A DNA stretch of 40,681 nucleotides from Brunnivagina elsteri CCALA 953 (GTDB lineage: Bacteria; Cyanobacteriota; Cyanobacteriia; Cyanobacteriales; Nostocaceae). A program made the position numbers and the translations under genes. Positions 30,381-39,160 of this stretch are shown here, piece by piece. Location: assembly GCF_002289455.1 (NCBI RefSeq), contig NZ_NTFS01000009.1, positions 1 to 40,681 of the forward strand, given 5' to 3'. Below the pieces are notes generated by a model. That model made no database searches. It saw only the letters and a list, made by a program, of their open reading frames with translations, and was not told where the DNA came from. Position 1 is the stretch's first letter. The number at the start of each line of letters is the position of its first letter.

Positions 30381-31424
30381 TTAATTTCGCATTACTGCAT
30401 CCAATAACTTATTTGCTCCAAATCTAACTACATCTGTACAAGGTAAACCTGTCTTATCCTCAACCTTGATAATCTCCTCTTTTGCTGTCACTTCATCTAA
30501 AGTACTAGTGTTTAAAGATATCGCTACAACTGGTACATTTGCGAATGCTCCAGCACCACGCGCGACTATCTCGTACATCGCTATAACATCGGTCAATGGA
30601 GGTATTTGCACACCTTCCATCACCTCAGTTTGCCCAGCCCGATGTACCAAAACCATTTGTGTCGGCTGGGAACCTCGTATTAAAGGTAACGTTGCTGTCG
30701 ATGCTGGATGCAATAACGAACCTTGTCCTTCAATGTGTAAAATGTCATAATTCTTCCCATACCGCAGCACCATCGCTTCCACTGCCCCTGCTGCGTAGTC
30801 TACACGGATGGCATCCAAGGGTACACCATCACCTTCTAACATTAAACCAGTTTGTCCTGTCGCTAAAAACTTAGAACGCCATCCCTTTAAACGTGATGCA
30901 TGATGTAACTCTAAGCTAGTGGACATTTTCCCCACTGACATATCAGTACCTACCGTCAACACACGACGACAATTAAGACTACGTGCTAGTGCTTTTGCGA
31001 TTCCTATATTTGCTGGTTCCTTACGCACATCCCAAATTACCTGTTCCGGTTTGACGAGGAGCGATCGCAATTCTGGTATACTCGCTAAAGGTGTATGCAA
31101 ACCATTGACAATCGACATTCCCGATTTCAAGGCATCCTTGATTTCGTGCCAGTAATCATCTGGTAATGTACCACCTTTGGGTGCAATCCCAATTACCAAA
31201 ACTTGGGGTTGAAATTTCATCGCTTCCATAAACGATGACACAATTGGCACATTGCGCTTGATTCCCGTTAGTTCTGTTAGAGATTTTCCCCCACATTCTC
31301 GATCGATTACTGCAACAATTGGAGCTTCGCTGTAACGTAATAGCGATAACCCTGTTTTGCCAGATTTACCTTCAATACCCCCGTGTAAGAGGATTGCAAC
31401 CCTTTGATTAAGCGCTAACCGCAC
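30381..31424 (-). CDS. dgcN: DUF1611/DgcN-type protein (probable D-glutamate N-acyltransferase)
   Basis: 347 residues, the length of the DUF1611 family. An N-terminal Rossmann-like part contains PIVAVIDRECGGKSLTELTG and VLVIGIAPKGGTLPDDYW. The C-terminal part begins with a P-loop-like GTDMSVGKMSTS (159-170) and continues with IEGQGSLLHPAST and MVLVHRAGQTEV. Known: DUF1611 proteins include DgcN, which acetylates D-glutamate and works with an enolase-superfamily racemase (DgcA) in marine bacteria. The gene here overlaps such an enolase-type gene by 17 bases, the same partnership. Inferred role: D-glutamate or D-Glu-containing peptide catabolism or recycling from peptidoglycan. Confidence 0.8.
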   Translation of the reverse strand: MRLALNQRVAILLHGGIEGKSGKTGLSLLRYSEAPIVAVIDRECGGKSLTELTGIKRNVPIVSSFMEAMKFQPQVLVIGIAPKGGTLPDDYWHEIKDALKSGMSIVNGLHTPLASIPELRSLLVKPEQVIWDVRKEPANIGIAKALARSLNCRRVLTVGTDMSVGKMSTSLELHHASRLKGWRSKFLATGQTGLMLEGDGVPLDAIRVDYAAGAVEAMVLRYGKNYDILHIEGQGSLLHPASTATLPLIRGSQPTQMVLVHRAGQTEVMEGVQIPPLTDVIAMYEIVARGAGAFANVPVVAISLNTSTLDEVTAKEEIIKVEDKTGLPCTDVVRFGANKLLDAVMRN

Positions 31425-32460
31425 GATATTCTACCCCTAAACCTGGTAAGTCATTTGGACACAAACATCCCTCGTGCAGAATTGCTCCACAAAAGGGGTC
31501 ATTAATTAGATTAAGATGACTGTCTAAATCTAGATAGTCTGCGAGTGGAGAAAGTTGTGCTGCTGCTGTATTGGTTAATACACTATCCGAGTAGCAACCA
31601 AACATTACTTGTAAACCACACGCACGGGCTGTATGTATCATCCGCATGGCTTCGGTTAAACCACCGGATTTCATTAGCTTGATATTAACACCATCTACGT
31701 AATTTCTGAGTTTGGGAATATCAATACTATGAAAGCAACTTTCGTCAACAAATATTGGTAATGGTTGCTGTTGTTTTAATTCTAATAATTCTGTTTCCCG
31801 TCCTTTTGCTAAGGGTTGTTCGATATATTTGATACCCATTCCCCCCAACCAATTACCCATTTTTATCGCATCAGCAAGACTCCAACCACCATTGGCATCA
31901 ACAAACACCTCCTGTACTGATGCTTCTTCTATCACAGCTAAAAACATTTTTTTGTCAGCTTCGATACCTTCTGGACTTCCGAGTTTCACCTTCAATACTT
32001 TAATGTCAGCATATTCCAGCCATTTTCGCACACGTTGTTTTGCAGCCTCAGGGGTATTAATGCCAATTGTGACAGAAGTTGGTGCGATCGCATTTTTATT
32101 TAATCCCCACATTTGCCATAGGGGTAAACCAACCCGCTTTCCCAACCAATCATGCAAAGCGATATCAATGGCGGCTTGTGTGGAGGAGGGGAGATTTGCT
32201 TTAATTAAAATTTGCTCTATTTCTTGCCTTTGAGATGGGTGAAATTTTTCTAAGGTAGGGGCAATTTTTTGTAAAGATTCTTGGATTATTTCTGTAGTCT
32301 GTGGGTTTCCCCCAGCACTAAATGGTGATGCTTCCCCCCAACCTTCGATACCATCTTCGGAAATTTTCACCCATACATTGGTTGTTTGTGTCGTTGTTCC
32401 GTAACTAATGGTTAATGGAAATCGTTTTTTGACAGTAAATAGTTCAACATCTATTTGCAT
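31408..32460 (-). CDS. dgcA: Enolase-superfamily epimerase/racemase (dipeptide epimerase or N-acyl-D-Glu racemase)
   Basis: 350 residues. Muconate-lactonising-enzyme/AEE subgroup. The catalytic KxK pair is K157/K159 (VLKVKLGSPEG). Metal ligands are D188 (VFVDANGGWS), E214 (YIEQPLAKG) and D239 (IFVDESCF); the opposing lysine is K261 (NIKLMKSGG). All are intact. Known functions of close subgroups are L-Ala-D/L-Glu epimerase and N-acetyl-D-glutamate racemase. Genomic partnership with a DgcN-type gene, with overlapping ends, points toward the D-glutamate pathway but a dipeptide substrate is possible. It starts two bases after the DUF2993 gene, so the three genes form one minus-strand operon. Confidence 0.88.
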   Translation of the reverse strand: MQIDVELFTVKKRFPLTISYGTTTQTTNVWVKISEDGIEGWGEASPFSAGGNPQTTEIIQESLQKIAPTLEKFHPSQRQEIEQILIKANLPSSTQAAIDIALHDWLGKRVGLPLWQMWGLNKNAIAPTSVTIGINTPEAAKQRVRKWLEYADIKVLKVKLGSPEGIEADKKMFLAVIEEASVQEVFVDANGGWSLADAIKMGNWLGGMGIKYIEQPLAKGRETELLELKQQQPLPIFVDESCFHSIDIPKLRNYVDGVNIKLMKSGGLTEAMRMIHTARACGLQVMFGCYSDSVLTNTAAAQLSPLADYLDLDSHLNLINDPFCGAILHEGCLCPNDLPGLGVEYRAVSA

Positions 32461-32462
32461 TT

Positions 32463-33197
32463 TTAGGTTGCAGGTATTTTTTTGAGCAGCACTTGGATTA
32501 GCATTGTTATCCTACCTTTTTCTACCACCATTTTTTTAATCCGAAAAGTAAAATCTTCTAACTTTAAATAAGGTAATTGCATTAAGTCTTCAATTTTTTG
32601 CATAAATGCTGCAATTAAATCGAGTGAGAACCCTTCACCTTCGGTGCAAACAAACCTTTCGATAATAATTGGTTTTTCTTCACTACGGGGATGTACAACT
32701 GCTTCAAAACCGATGAGACTGGTATTATGTTGTTGTATTTGTACTTTTCCGGTAACTTTTAATTTACCGTTTTCAGGAAAATAGATTTGGATAGATTCTA
32801 GTTTTAAAGCTGTAATATTGCCATTAACATTTAAGTCAAGTTTGGAAAATTTTTGACGAAATAGAGTAGAATTAGCTGCTTGATTAATATCAGCTTCAGT
32901 AAACACCACACGAGCATTTGCATTCACTGGATGATTGAGTTCTACTTTGCCAAAAATTGCGCTCAGGGGATTAATTTCGACATTATCAGTTTGTAATTCT
33001 AGTTTTTCTACGCGAACATCCTGCATTACTAAACCTTCTCCTTCCAAGGAAATTCCTTCTGCTTGCCCTTGAAAAAGTTTAAATAAATCGGTTTGAATAT
33101 CTATATTAATTTCTTCGACATTATCAAGCTGATTACTTACTGTTGTTTCGATTGCTTGGGATAATAATTGTTCTTCTATCTTTTTTTCATTAGACAT
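32463..33197 (-). CDS. DUF2993 domain protein (LmeA-like)
   Basis: 244 residues. The start, QAIETTVSNQLDNVEEINID followed by FQGQAEGISLEGEGLVM, and repeated short beta strands ending in RFVCTEGEGFSLDLIAAFMQ match the DUF2993 pattern. Known: DUF2993 members include mycobacterial LmeA, a lipid-binding or mannosyltransferase-associated envelope protein, and are abundant in cyanobacteria without known roles. This copy has no signal peptide, so it may be cytoplasmic or peripheral. It is the first gene of an operon with dgcA and dgcN, with only two bases between stop and next start. Confidence 0.75.
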   Translation of the reverse strand: MSNEKKIEEQLLSQAIETTVSNQLDNVEEINIDIQTDLFKLFQGQAEGISLEGEGLVMQDVRVEKLELQTDNVEINPLSAIFGKVELNHPVNANARVVFTEADINQAANSTLFRQKFSKLDLNVNGNITALKLESIQIYFPENGKLKVTGKVQIQQHNTSLIGFEAVVHPRSEEKPIIIERFVCTEGEGFSLDLIAAFMQKIEDLMQLPYLKLEDFTFRIKKMVVEKGRITMLIQVLLKKIPAT

Positions 33198-33325
33198 GAT
33201 TTCTTATTTCCTAAATTTACTTATGCAGATTTATACACCCGACTTTTTTAAAGTCGAGAATATGGGGATTACTATTGCTTAATTTAAATGTTAGAGAAAC
33301 AAACTAAATCTGTACTTGGGTATAT

Positions 33326-34648
33326 TTATGTTTTTTGGGTGATTTTCATTGACACTCCACCATCAGGAACAATTGTAATACCACGACGTAGTGGTTTTGC
33401 TGGACGACTATTAACTAATTCAAGTTGAAATTTCGATAAAATACTTGCTAAAACTAGCTTCATCTCATACATTGAAAAAGCTGAACCAATGCATCCTCGA
33501 TAACCAGCTCCAAAGGGTAAATATTCAGTTGGAGAATATTTTTGATTTAAGAATCGTTCGGGGAGAAAATTTTCTGGTTCTCTGTATACTTGACTGCGAC
33601 GATGTGCAAGATAAATACAGGGAACGAAAATAGTTCCAGATGCATATTCATAACCCGATATTTCTAATTGTTCTTTTGCCATTCGTGGTGTACAAATTAA
33701 AGCGATGGGATGAATTCGCATTGTTTCTTGACAGACAGCAGAGAGATATGGCATCTGGGTAATTTCTGCTGGTTGGGGATTCTTTCCTAAACAATTTAAT
33801 TCACCAATAATTTTTTCTTTGACTTGTGGATGGGAGTGAATTAAATAAAACAACCAAGATAAAACACCTGCGGTTGTTTCATAACCTAATAGCAAAAGGG
33901 AAATTAATTGGTCTTTTAATTCAGCATCGTTCATTCCTTGCCCATTTTCATCTTTTGCTGACATTAATAGGCTGAGAATATCAGTTCGCAAAATATCATT
34001 TGCCAATCGTCTTTCGGCAATTTCTGCATATACTAATTCATCAATTTGTTGCTTTCTCTGGAGATAATTCCCCCAAAGACTCCATCTACCCCAATCTTGC
34101 TGCAATGGGGGGAAAAAGAACAAGCTAGAATACAAAGGTGTTGTAATATCATCGAGTAACTTGCTGAGTAATTTTTTCAATTTTTGATATCGTTCACCAG
34201 GAGTAATTCCAAATACCACTTGGAGAATAATTTGTAATGTAATATCTGGCATTACTTCCTGCATAGAAATAATTTTTCCCACTTGCCAATCTTTTGTAAC
34301 CTCTTGGGTAATTTGGCAAATAGTATCACCATAAGACTTCATTCTATCCCCGTGAAAAGTCGGCATTAATAAACTGCGATCGCGGTTATGTTTTTGCCTT
34401 TCTTGGAGAACGATAGAATTATCACCAAATATTGGTTTGAATACGTGAGTTGCTTTTTTAAAATCTAATTTTTGTGCAGGAATTGCAAAGCATTCTGCTA
34501 TCGCTTCGGGATTACTAAAAAAGACAACTGGTGGTGAGTTTATTCCCAATACTCGCATTGTAAATATATCGCCATAATTCTTGGCACAATTGTCAAGAAA
34601 TTTGGTGGGGTTAGCAATTAATTGCAGCGTTTGGATTAAAGATTTCAT
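33326..34648 (-). CDS. Cytochrome P450 (CYP110-like), copy 1
   Basis: 440 residues from the ATG at 34648. A TTG nine bases upstream is also in frame. The heme-ligand loop is FGAGYRGCIGSAF, with Cys coordinating iron. ExxR is present as QETMRIHP, and the I-helix shows LLLGYETTAG, where the common AGHET is GYET. Other family motifs: RSLLMPTFHGDRM, and FLPERFLNQKYSPTEYLPF. It lacks the proline-rich N-terminus of copy 2 by about eight residues. Bacterial P450s oxidise fatty acids, terpenes or alkaloid-like compounds with electrons from ferredoxin; substrate unknown. It lies beside another P450 on the same strand, 1530 bases apart by start, so the pair is probably a tandem duplication. Confidence 0.92.
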   Translation of the reverse strand: MKSLIQTLQLIANPTKFLDNCAKNYGDIFTMRVLGINSPPVVFFSNPEAIAECFAIPAQKLDFKKATHVFKPIFGDNSIVLQERQKHNRDRSLLMPTFHGDRMKSYGDTICQITQEVTKDWQVGKIISMQEVMPDITLQIILQVVFGITPGERYQKLKKLLSKLLDDITTPLYSSLFFFPPLQQDWGRWSLWGNYLQRKQQIDELVYAEIAERRLANDILRTDILSLLMSAKDENGQGMNDAELKDQLISLLLLGYETTAGVLSWLFYLIHSHPQVKEKIIGELNCLGKNPQPAEITQMPYLSAVCQETMRIHPIALICTPRMAKEQLEISGYEYASGTIFVPCIYLAHRRSQVYREPENFLPERFLNQKYSPTEYLPFGAGYRGCIGSAFSMYEMKLVLASILSKFQLELVNSRPAKPLRRGITIVPDGGVSMKITQKT

Positions 34649-34741
34649 TAACAGCAATAAAAATAAATTATCCGTAGTAAGGGCAAATGGTTATTCGCCC
34701 TCCATATTCAATTATATTATTCAAATGAACATATATATATT

Positions 34742-34791
34742 CAGGGTGAACAGCGTACTCCGAAGCAGAGAAGCAAGCTACACCCCTAATA
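34742..34791. repeat. 50-bp dispersed intergenic repeat, diverged copy
   Basis: Contains cgtactccgaagcagag followed by agcaagctacacccct and resembles 26981-27030. It lies between the two P450 genes, and its last bases overlap the end of the second P450 gene (34778). Confidence 0.65.
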
Positions 34792-36178
34792 GAATACCTG
34801 AATTGATTGAATTCCGACTTTTTACTAACATCTGAATTGTCCTATTTTGCCCAGATACTAAACCGCGACGTACGGGGAAAACTTTACCCTTAGTAACTAA
34901 TTCCAAGTCTACCGATGCCAGAATTTTCGCTAACACAAGCTTCATTTCAAATTGAGCAAATGCGAGTCCAATACAACGTCTAACCCCTCCACCAAATGGT
35001 AAAAATTCAAAGGATGAAAATTGTTTTTCTAGGAATCTTTCGGGTTTAAATTCGTCAGGATTGGGGTACAAATCTGGACGACGGTGGCTTAGGTAAATTG
35101 AGCCGTATATCACCGTACCAGCTTCCAAATCGTAACCACATAACGACACGGGTACTTCTACCTTTCGAGGAAAAGTAAGCATTGCTACTGGGTGAATACG
35201 TAGGGTTTCGTTGCAAACCGCATTTAAGTATGGCAGCTTAAAAATTACATTTGAATCAGGATTGTCACCAGCAGTCGCTAATTCTGTAAGTAAATGAGAT
35301 TTAATGTGGGGATACTTGTGAATGTAGTAAATTGCCCATGCGATCGCAGTTGCAGTTGTCTCGTGTCCAGCAACTAGTAATGTAATCAATTCATCCCGCA
35401 ATTCCACATCCGTCATCGGGTTGCCATATTCATCCTCAGCTGCCATCAACAAACTCAGGATATCTGAACGTGATGCATCAGGATTTTGTCTGCGATATGC
35501 CTCCGGCATTAAGCTCCGCTTATCGCGAATTTCTTCGTACAACAAATTATCTGCTTCCTGCTGCCAATCGAGTGCATGACGAGCAGGATGAAATGGAGTT
35601 ATTATCCGTCCTAAAATAGGAAAATAAGTAACTGCCATCATTAGTGGCGAACTCGTAGCATCTAGAATATCTCCCAGCAATTTTTCAATTCTGCGGGCAC
35701 GAGGACTATCAAAAAGCCCAAACACAGCTTGCATCATTACTTGTAGCGTAATAGTTTGGGTGACATTCCGCAAACTGAAGGATTTACCAAGTTGCTGGTT
35801 TTGAATGACCTTGCTAGTAATATTCTCGATTATTTCCCCATACGATCGCATTCTTTCCCCATGCAAAGGAGGCATTAATAACTGTCGTTGTCGTTGATGT
35901 TCTTTACCGCTTATAGTAATTAAAGAATGTTTGCCAAATAAAGGCTCAAAAGCGTTATTGAGTTCCCCTGGTGCAGAAAAATCCTTCGTATCGTTTGTGA
36001 GGATTGTTTGTATCGCATCGGGGTTACTTGTAAAGACTAGCGAAATATCTTTTCCCAACTGTAAGCGAAACATGTCGCCATGTTTCTGAGCGCATTCATC
36101 CATGTAAGACATTGGACTCAAAGCCCAACGTAGTTGTTGTATTCTCATGGAAGCTGAAGGTTTTGGTGGTAATTGCAT
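34778..36178 (-). CDS. Cytochrome P450 (CYP110-like), copy 2
   Basis: 466 residues from the ATG at 36178. The frame stays open upstream to 36328, but those 50 codons overlap the 3' end of the DUF177 gene and lack P450 character, while MQLPPKPSASMRIQQLRWAL is the expected CYP110-like N-terminus. The heme loop is FGGGVRRCIGLAF, ExxR is NETLRIHP, the I-helix is VAGHETTATAIAW, and FKPERFLEKQFSSFEFLPF is present. Known: CYP110 is the P450 family widespread in Nostocales, with fatty acid, alkane or sesquiterpene substrates in different members. It may be co-transcribed with copy 1. The region between the P450s holds an intergenic repeat. Confidence 0.93.
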   Translation of the reverse strand: MQLPPKPSASMRIQQLRWALSPMSYMDECAQKHGDMFRLQLGKDISLVFTSNPDAIQTILTNDTKDFSAPGELNNAFEPLFGKHSLITISGKEHQRQRQLLMPPLHGERMRSYGEIIENITSKVIQNQQLGKSFSLRNVTQTITLQVMMQAVFGLFDSPRARRIEKLLGDILDATSSPLMMAVTYFPILGRIITPFHPARHALDWQQEADNLLYEEIRDKRSLMPEAYRRQNPDASRSDILSLLMAAEDEYGNPMTDVELRDELITLLVAGHETTATAIAWAIYYIHKYPHIKSHLLTELATAGDNPDSNVIFKLPYLNAVCNETLRIHPVAMLTFPRKVEVPVSLCGYDLEAGTVIYGSIYLSHRRPDLYPNPDEFKPERFLEKQFSSFEFLPFGGGVRRCIGLAFAQFEMKLVLAKILASVDLELVTKGKVFPVRRGLVSGQNRTIQMLVKSRNSINSGILLGV

Positions 36179-36285
36179 CCTGTTTTTATCATCACAACTA
36201 CATTTATTCTTGCAGAGTCTGACAACATGTTGCAATTTTTCAGCAGAAAACCCAAGAGTCACTAAATTCCGAACTTTTAACTGTT

Positions 36286-36801
36286 CTAACTTGGTAATTG
36301 CTTCTTCAATGCCTCTAAAGAAGCCCAACGCTTATCAACCTTTTTCTCCGCAGACGAATTTGATTTATTAGTAGTAGTTGTAATTCCTTGACAATTGCGA
36401 TCGCACAATTGTCTTAAGGGAATTGCCAAACACATCTGCTCATACAACCACTCACTAGGATGAAAATACCCTTCTGGCACTAAGGATTCAACCAAATCTT
36501 CTAACGGCACTTCCCGTTCCAAAGGTAAATCATCAACCTGATTCGCTGCTTCATCTAACCAAATAATTTCCGAAGTCTCAATAGCCAAACGATGATTAAA
36601 TTGTTGCAAACAACGGTTACAACTACAAGTAATAATTGCTTCCGCATTCGCAACTACTTCCAAGTAACTACCACAATGCCGCACTCGAATTATCCCACGC
36701 ACGGGTGTTAGCGTATCCAATCCGGGCAGAAACTCTTGAACCTGAATTTCTTCTGTCCGCTCAGGTGCTTTAGCTAGCTGCGGAATGAAAATTGCTTCCA
36801 T
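36286..36801 (-). CDS. YceD/DUF177 family protein
   Basis: 171 residues. The family-typical pattern is visible: a strand-rich core with VRGIIRVRHCGSYLEVVANA and the cysteine block CSCNRCLQQF (59-68), then REVPLEDLVESLVPEG and CLAIPLRQLCDRNCQG, with further cysteines. DUF177 proteins are often encoded beside rpmF (ribosomal protein L32) and affect 23S rRNA or ribosome accumulation in plants and bacteria. No rpmF is visible here. It is on the minus strand upstream of the P450 pair, ending 107 bases before the preferred P450 start. Confidence 0.85.
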   Translation of the reverse strand: MEAIFIPQLAKAPERTEEIQVQEFLPGLDTLTPVRGIIRVRHCGSYLEVVANAEAIITCSCNRCLQQFNHRLAIETSEIIWLDEAANQVDDLPLEREVPLEDLVESLVPEGYFHPSEWLYEQMCLAIPLRQLCDRNCQGITTTTNKSNSSAEKKVDKRWASLEALKKQLPS

Positions 36802-37017
36802 AGAACTTAGTGAGCTACCTCACTTCAAAAATTGGCAGTATCGTTAATTATCTTGCCTTTTTCGGCAAAATTCAAAATTAACATTATTATCTAGCTTACC
36901 GATTATATAACAGTCCTAAATGATTGATAACTTTTTTTCTTCTTCTCTTCTTCTCTTCTTGGCGACTACCCTGCGGGTAGGCACGGAGTGACTTCCGAAG
37001 GTAGCTGCTCCGCATCT

Positions 37018-38340
37018 ATGGCGACTTGGCGGTTATATAATATTCATATTCCACCTTATTTCATGGAAAATTTCAAAAGATTATTAGCGCTTGAAGATTC
37101 CCGTCTTGCTTGGATATTACGCTTAGGATTACAAGGCTTACAAGTCCAACTAGAACAAGCACTTCAATCCGAAAATTCTGACTTAGGCACAATCATTTGC
37201 CAAGAATTAATCGAAGAATTAGACTCACTACTATCTTCTAAAAATCTAGGTAAAAATTCATATTCTGGAGATAAAATAAATTATCCAGAACATAATCCAA
37301 ATGATAATTTAAATGAAATAAATATAAGTGACATTAATGAAATAAATCACCCAGACACAATAGTATATTCCGTTTCCACATGGGAAGATGCACTTGAACC
37401 CATCATCGAAAATACTAAAAAAGAAACTATTGATAAATTCCAACTACAAAATATTATCGAAGCATTACAAACAGACAAAGAACTATCCCAATACATCGGG
37501 GAATACAAATTTCATAGCAGTAGCGACGAAGAACTATGGAACGAAATCCAACGCTTACTACTCAGAATACCCGAAAAACAAGCTCAAATTTGGCGCGATC
37601 GCACTTTAAAATTAGCTGCCGAACTTGGTGCGATCGCAGACCATAAAGTGTATAAACAACTACCATTTAATCGCTGTGAAATTATGTATCCTGGTTTGAT
37701 AGGAACCATCAACAGCACAGGATTATGCTTATCAGACCGCATACCCATCTCATCACAACTAGTAACAGAAAATACACCCGAAGAACTCAAATTTCTCGCA
37801 GGAGTTGTATCAACTTGCATAAAATTTATTCACATTGACACATCCCTACATCATGCCCTCAAAAGCGTCGATAGATTTGGTGTAAGGTCATTAAACAGTG
37901 ATTCCGAACGCTCAAAATACGCGACTGCACTACTAGAAAGATTTCATCGCGTCCAAATTACAACCAACCAAGTAACTACTAACCAAATTACAACTAACCA
38001 AGCCGATCCAATTGCAGCGCTTCGTGCCAGACTTGACTTAGACGAAGCCATCCACTCATTAGTCTACCTACCACCATGCGATCGCTATTCATGGTGGGGT
38101 AAATTGCAACAAGAATCCCGACGAACTTTAGATATAGCCATAGAACGAGTTCGCAATACTGGAAATCAAATTCAAATTCGTCCTTTATGGGGTACTTACG
38201 CAGATATTTACGCCTATTCAAAGGATGATTTATTACTAGATGTTGGCGGAATACCCGGAGAAGTATCAGCTTGTTTGCGCGTATATGCAAAAATTAACGA
38301 TGAAGTACTGCCAGGACGAGTATTATTTCGCTCATCATGA
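37018..38340 (+). CDS. Conserved-looking protein of unknown function
   Basis: 440 residues from the ATG at 37018. A GTG at 36988 would add 10 residues from repeat-like DNA, and an ATG at 37063 is also possible. Soluble. The N-terminal helix region LYNIHIPPYFMENFKRLLAL then EDSRLAWILRLGLQGLQVQL is followed by an N/D/E/I-rich low-complexity linker (about 85-135). A helical part holds QLQNIIEALQTDKELSQYIG, and a C-terminal domain holds LPPCDRYSWWGKLQQESRRT and LLLDVGGIPGEVSACLRVYA. A triplicated TTNQ unit lies at about residues 316-330. I do not recognise a family. The gene is convergent with the LabA-like gene, separated by short tandem repeats. Confidence 0.7.
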   Translation: MATWRLYNIHIPPYFMENFKRLLALEDSRLAWILRLGLQGLQVQLEQALQSENSDLGTIICQELIEELDSLLSSKNLGKNSYSGDKINYPEHNPNDNLNEINISDINEINHPDTIVYSVSTWEDALEPIIENTKKETIDKFQLQNIIEALQTDKELSQYIGEYKFHSSSDEELWNEIQRLLLRIPEKQAQIWRDRTLKLAAELGAIADHKVYKQLPFNRCEIMYPGLIGTINSTGLCLSDRIPISSQLVTENTPEELKFLAGVVSTCIKFIHIDTSLHHALKSVDRFGVRSLNSDSERSKYATALLERFHRVQITTNQVTTNQITTNQADPIAALRARLDLDEAIHSLVYLPPCDRYSWWGKLQQESRRTLDIAIERVRNTGNQIQIRPLWGTYADIYAYSKDDLLLDVGGIPGEVSACLRVYAKINDEVLPGRVLFRSS

Positions 38341-38360
38341 AAAAACCATGAATTAGGAAT

Positions 38361-38415
38361 GATGAATTAGGAGTTATGAATTAGGAGTTATGAATTAGGA
38401 GTTATGAAGTTAGGA
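38361..38415. repeat. Tandem repeat of gaattaggagttat units
   Basis: About three and a half copies of a 14-base unit (gaattaggagttat) follow directly after the stop of the 37018-38340 gene. The sense is complementary to the taactcctaattc words at 12259-12320. Confidence 0.8.
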
Positions 38416-38490
38416 ACTTTCATAAAATAAAATATCCCAATTTATAGATTTATCAATCGCATTATTCGTGACTAAAAATGGGGTAAATTT

Positions 38491-38524
38491 TCAACTACTA
38501 ACTACTAACTACTAACTCCTAACT
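38491..38524. repeat. Tandem repeat of actacta units
   Basis: Repeated aactacta words end in ctaactcctaac, just before the end of the LabA-like gene. Part of the same STRR word family. Confidence 0.75.
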
Positions 38525-38530
38525 ATTCAC

Positions 38531-39160
38531 TTATTCCTTCTTTCTTTGAATTTCTTCCTTAATTTCGACCAAATCGGTGTAAGAATCAACAACATTAATC
38601 AAGCTATCGCTAGTCATGGAACTCAGACTCACAACTTCTACTTGCACACCTTGATAAGCAATTGAATTTACAGCATAAGCAAGGTCCCCGTCACCACTGA
38701 GAAGCACAATAGTATCGCAATGCCGAGCTAATGTCAGCATATCTACAGCTATCTCAATGTCTAGATTGGCTTTTTTTGAACCATCAGGAAATTGAATTAA
38801 TTCTTTTGTTATAACTCGATAACCATTACGACTCATCCACAGCAAAAAGCCTTGTTGTTTGTCATTACCGCTATCGCAGGCTGTATAAAAATAAGCTCTA
38901 ATTAGTTGACGGTCTTTAGTTAGACAGCGTAACAATTTAGCATAATCAATTTCAACATTTAGCTGCATTGCTGCATAAAACAGGTTAGCACCATCAATAA
39001 AAATAGCAACCCGATTACGTTCTTCCTGAGACTGTCGTCGCTTGCCTCGTGAAGACTCAGGTTGTCTGGGAACCTGCATATATGGGGGTTTATTTGACTG
39101 CTCAGAATCTAATTCCACCCGTGGCTGATGATTCATCTGAGGTCGTGGAAGTAACTGCAT
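38531..39160 (-). CDS. NYN-domain protein, LabA/DUF88 family
   Basis: 209 residues. Residues 1-48 are polar and likely disordered. The NYN (PIN-like) nuclease domain runs from 50 to 200: RVAIFIDGANLFYA (Asp56), then KANLDIEIAVDM (D134, D140) and LLSGDGDLAYAV (D157, D159). The conserved Asp cluster would hold a metal ion. Known: LabA in Synechococcus is a negative-feedback component of circadian output acting on KaiC-driven expression, and the family is widespread in bacteria, with LabA-like and RNase roles proposed. The tail EIKEEIQRKKE is basic/acidic coil. A perfect 8-2-8 palindrome lies 81 to 98 bases upstream of the start (39241-39258). Confidence 0.9.
   Translation of the reverse strand: MQLLPRPQMNHQPRVELDSEQSNKPPYMQVPRQPESSRGKRRQSQEERNRVAIFIDGANLFYAAMQLNVEIDYAKLLRCLTKDRQLIRAYFYTACDSGNDKQQGFLLWMSRNGYRVITKELIQFPDGSKKANLDIEIAVDMLTLARHCDTIVLLSGDGDLAYAVNSIAYQGVQVEVVSLSSMTSDSLINVVDSYTDLVEIKEEIQRKKE

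Noticed and set aside
33240-33256. Hairpin cgacttt/aaagtcg as terminator of P450 copy 1
   Set aside because: The stem is perfect (7 bp) but no T-run follows on the minus strand, so termination is not supported.
36179-36328. Longer N-terminus for the second P450
   Set aside because: The 50 extra codons overlap the DUF177 gene end in another frame and do not resemble a P450 N-terminus; the ATG at 36178 fits better.
38361-38524. Tandem repeats as a CRISPR array
   Set aside because: The units are 7-14 bases with no unique spacers and no cas genes nearby; they are short tandem repeats.
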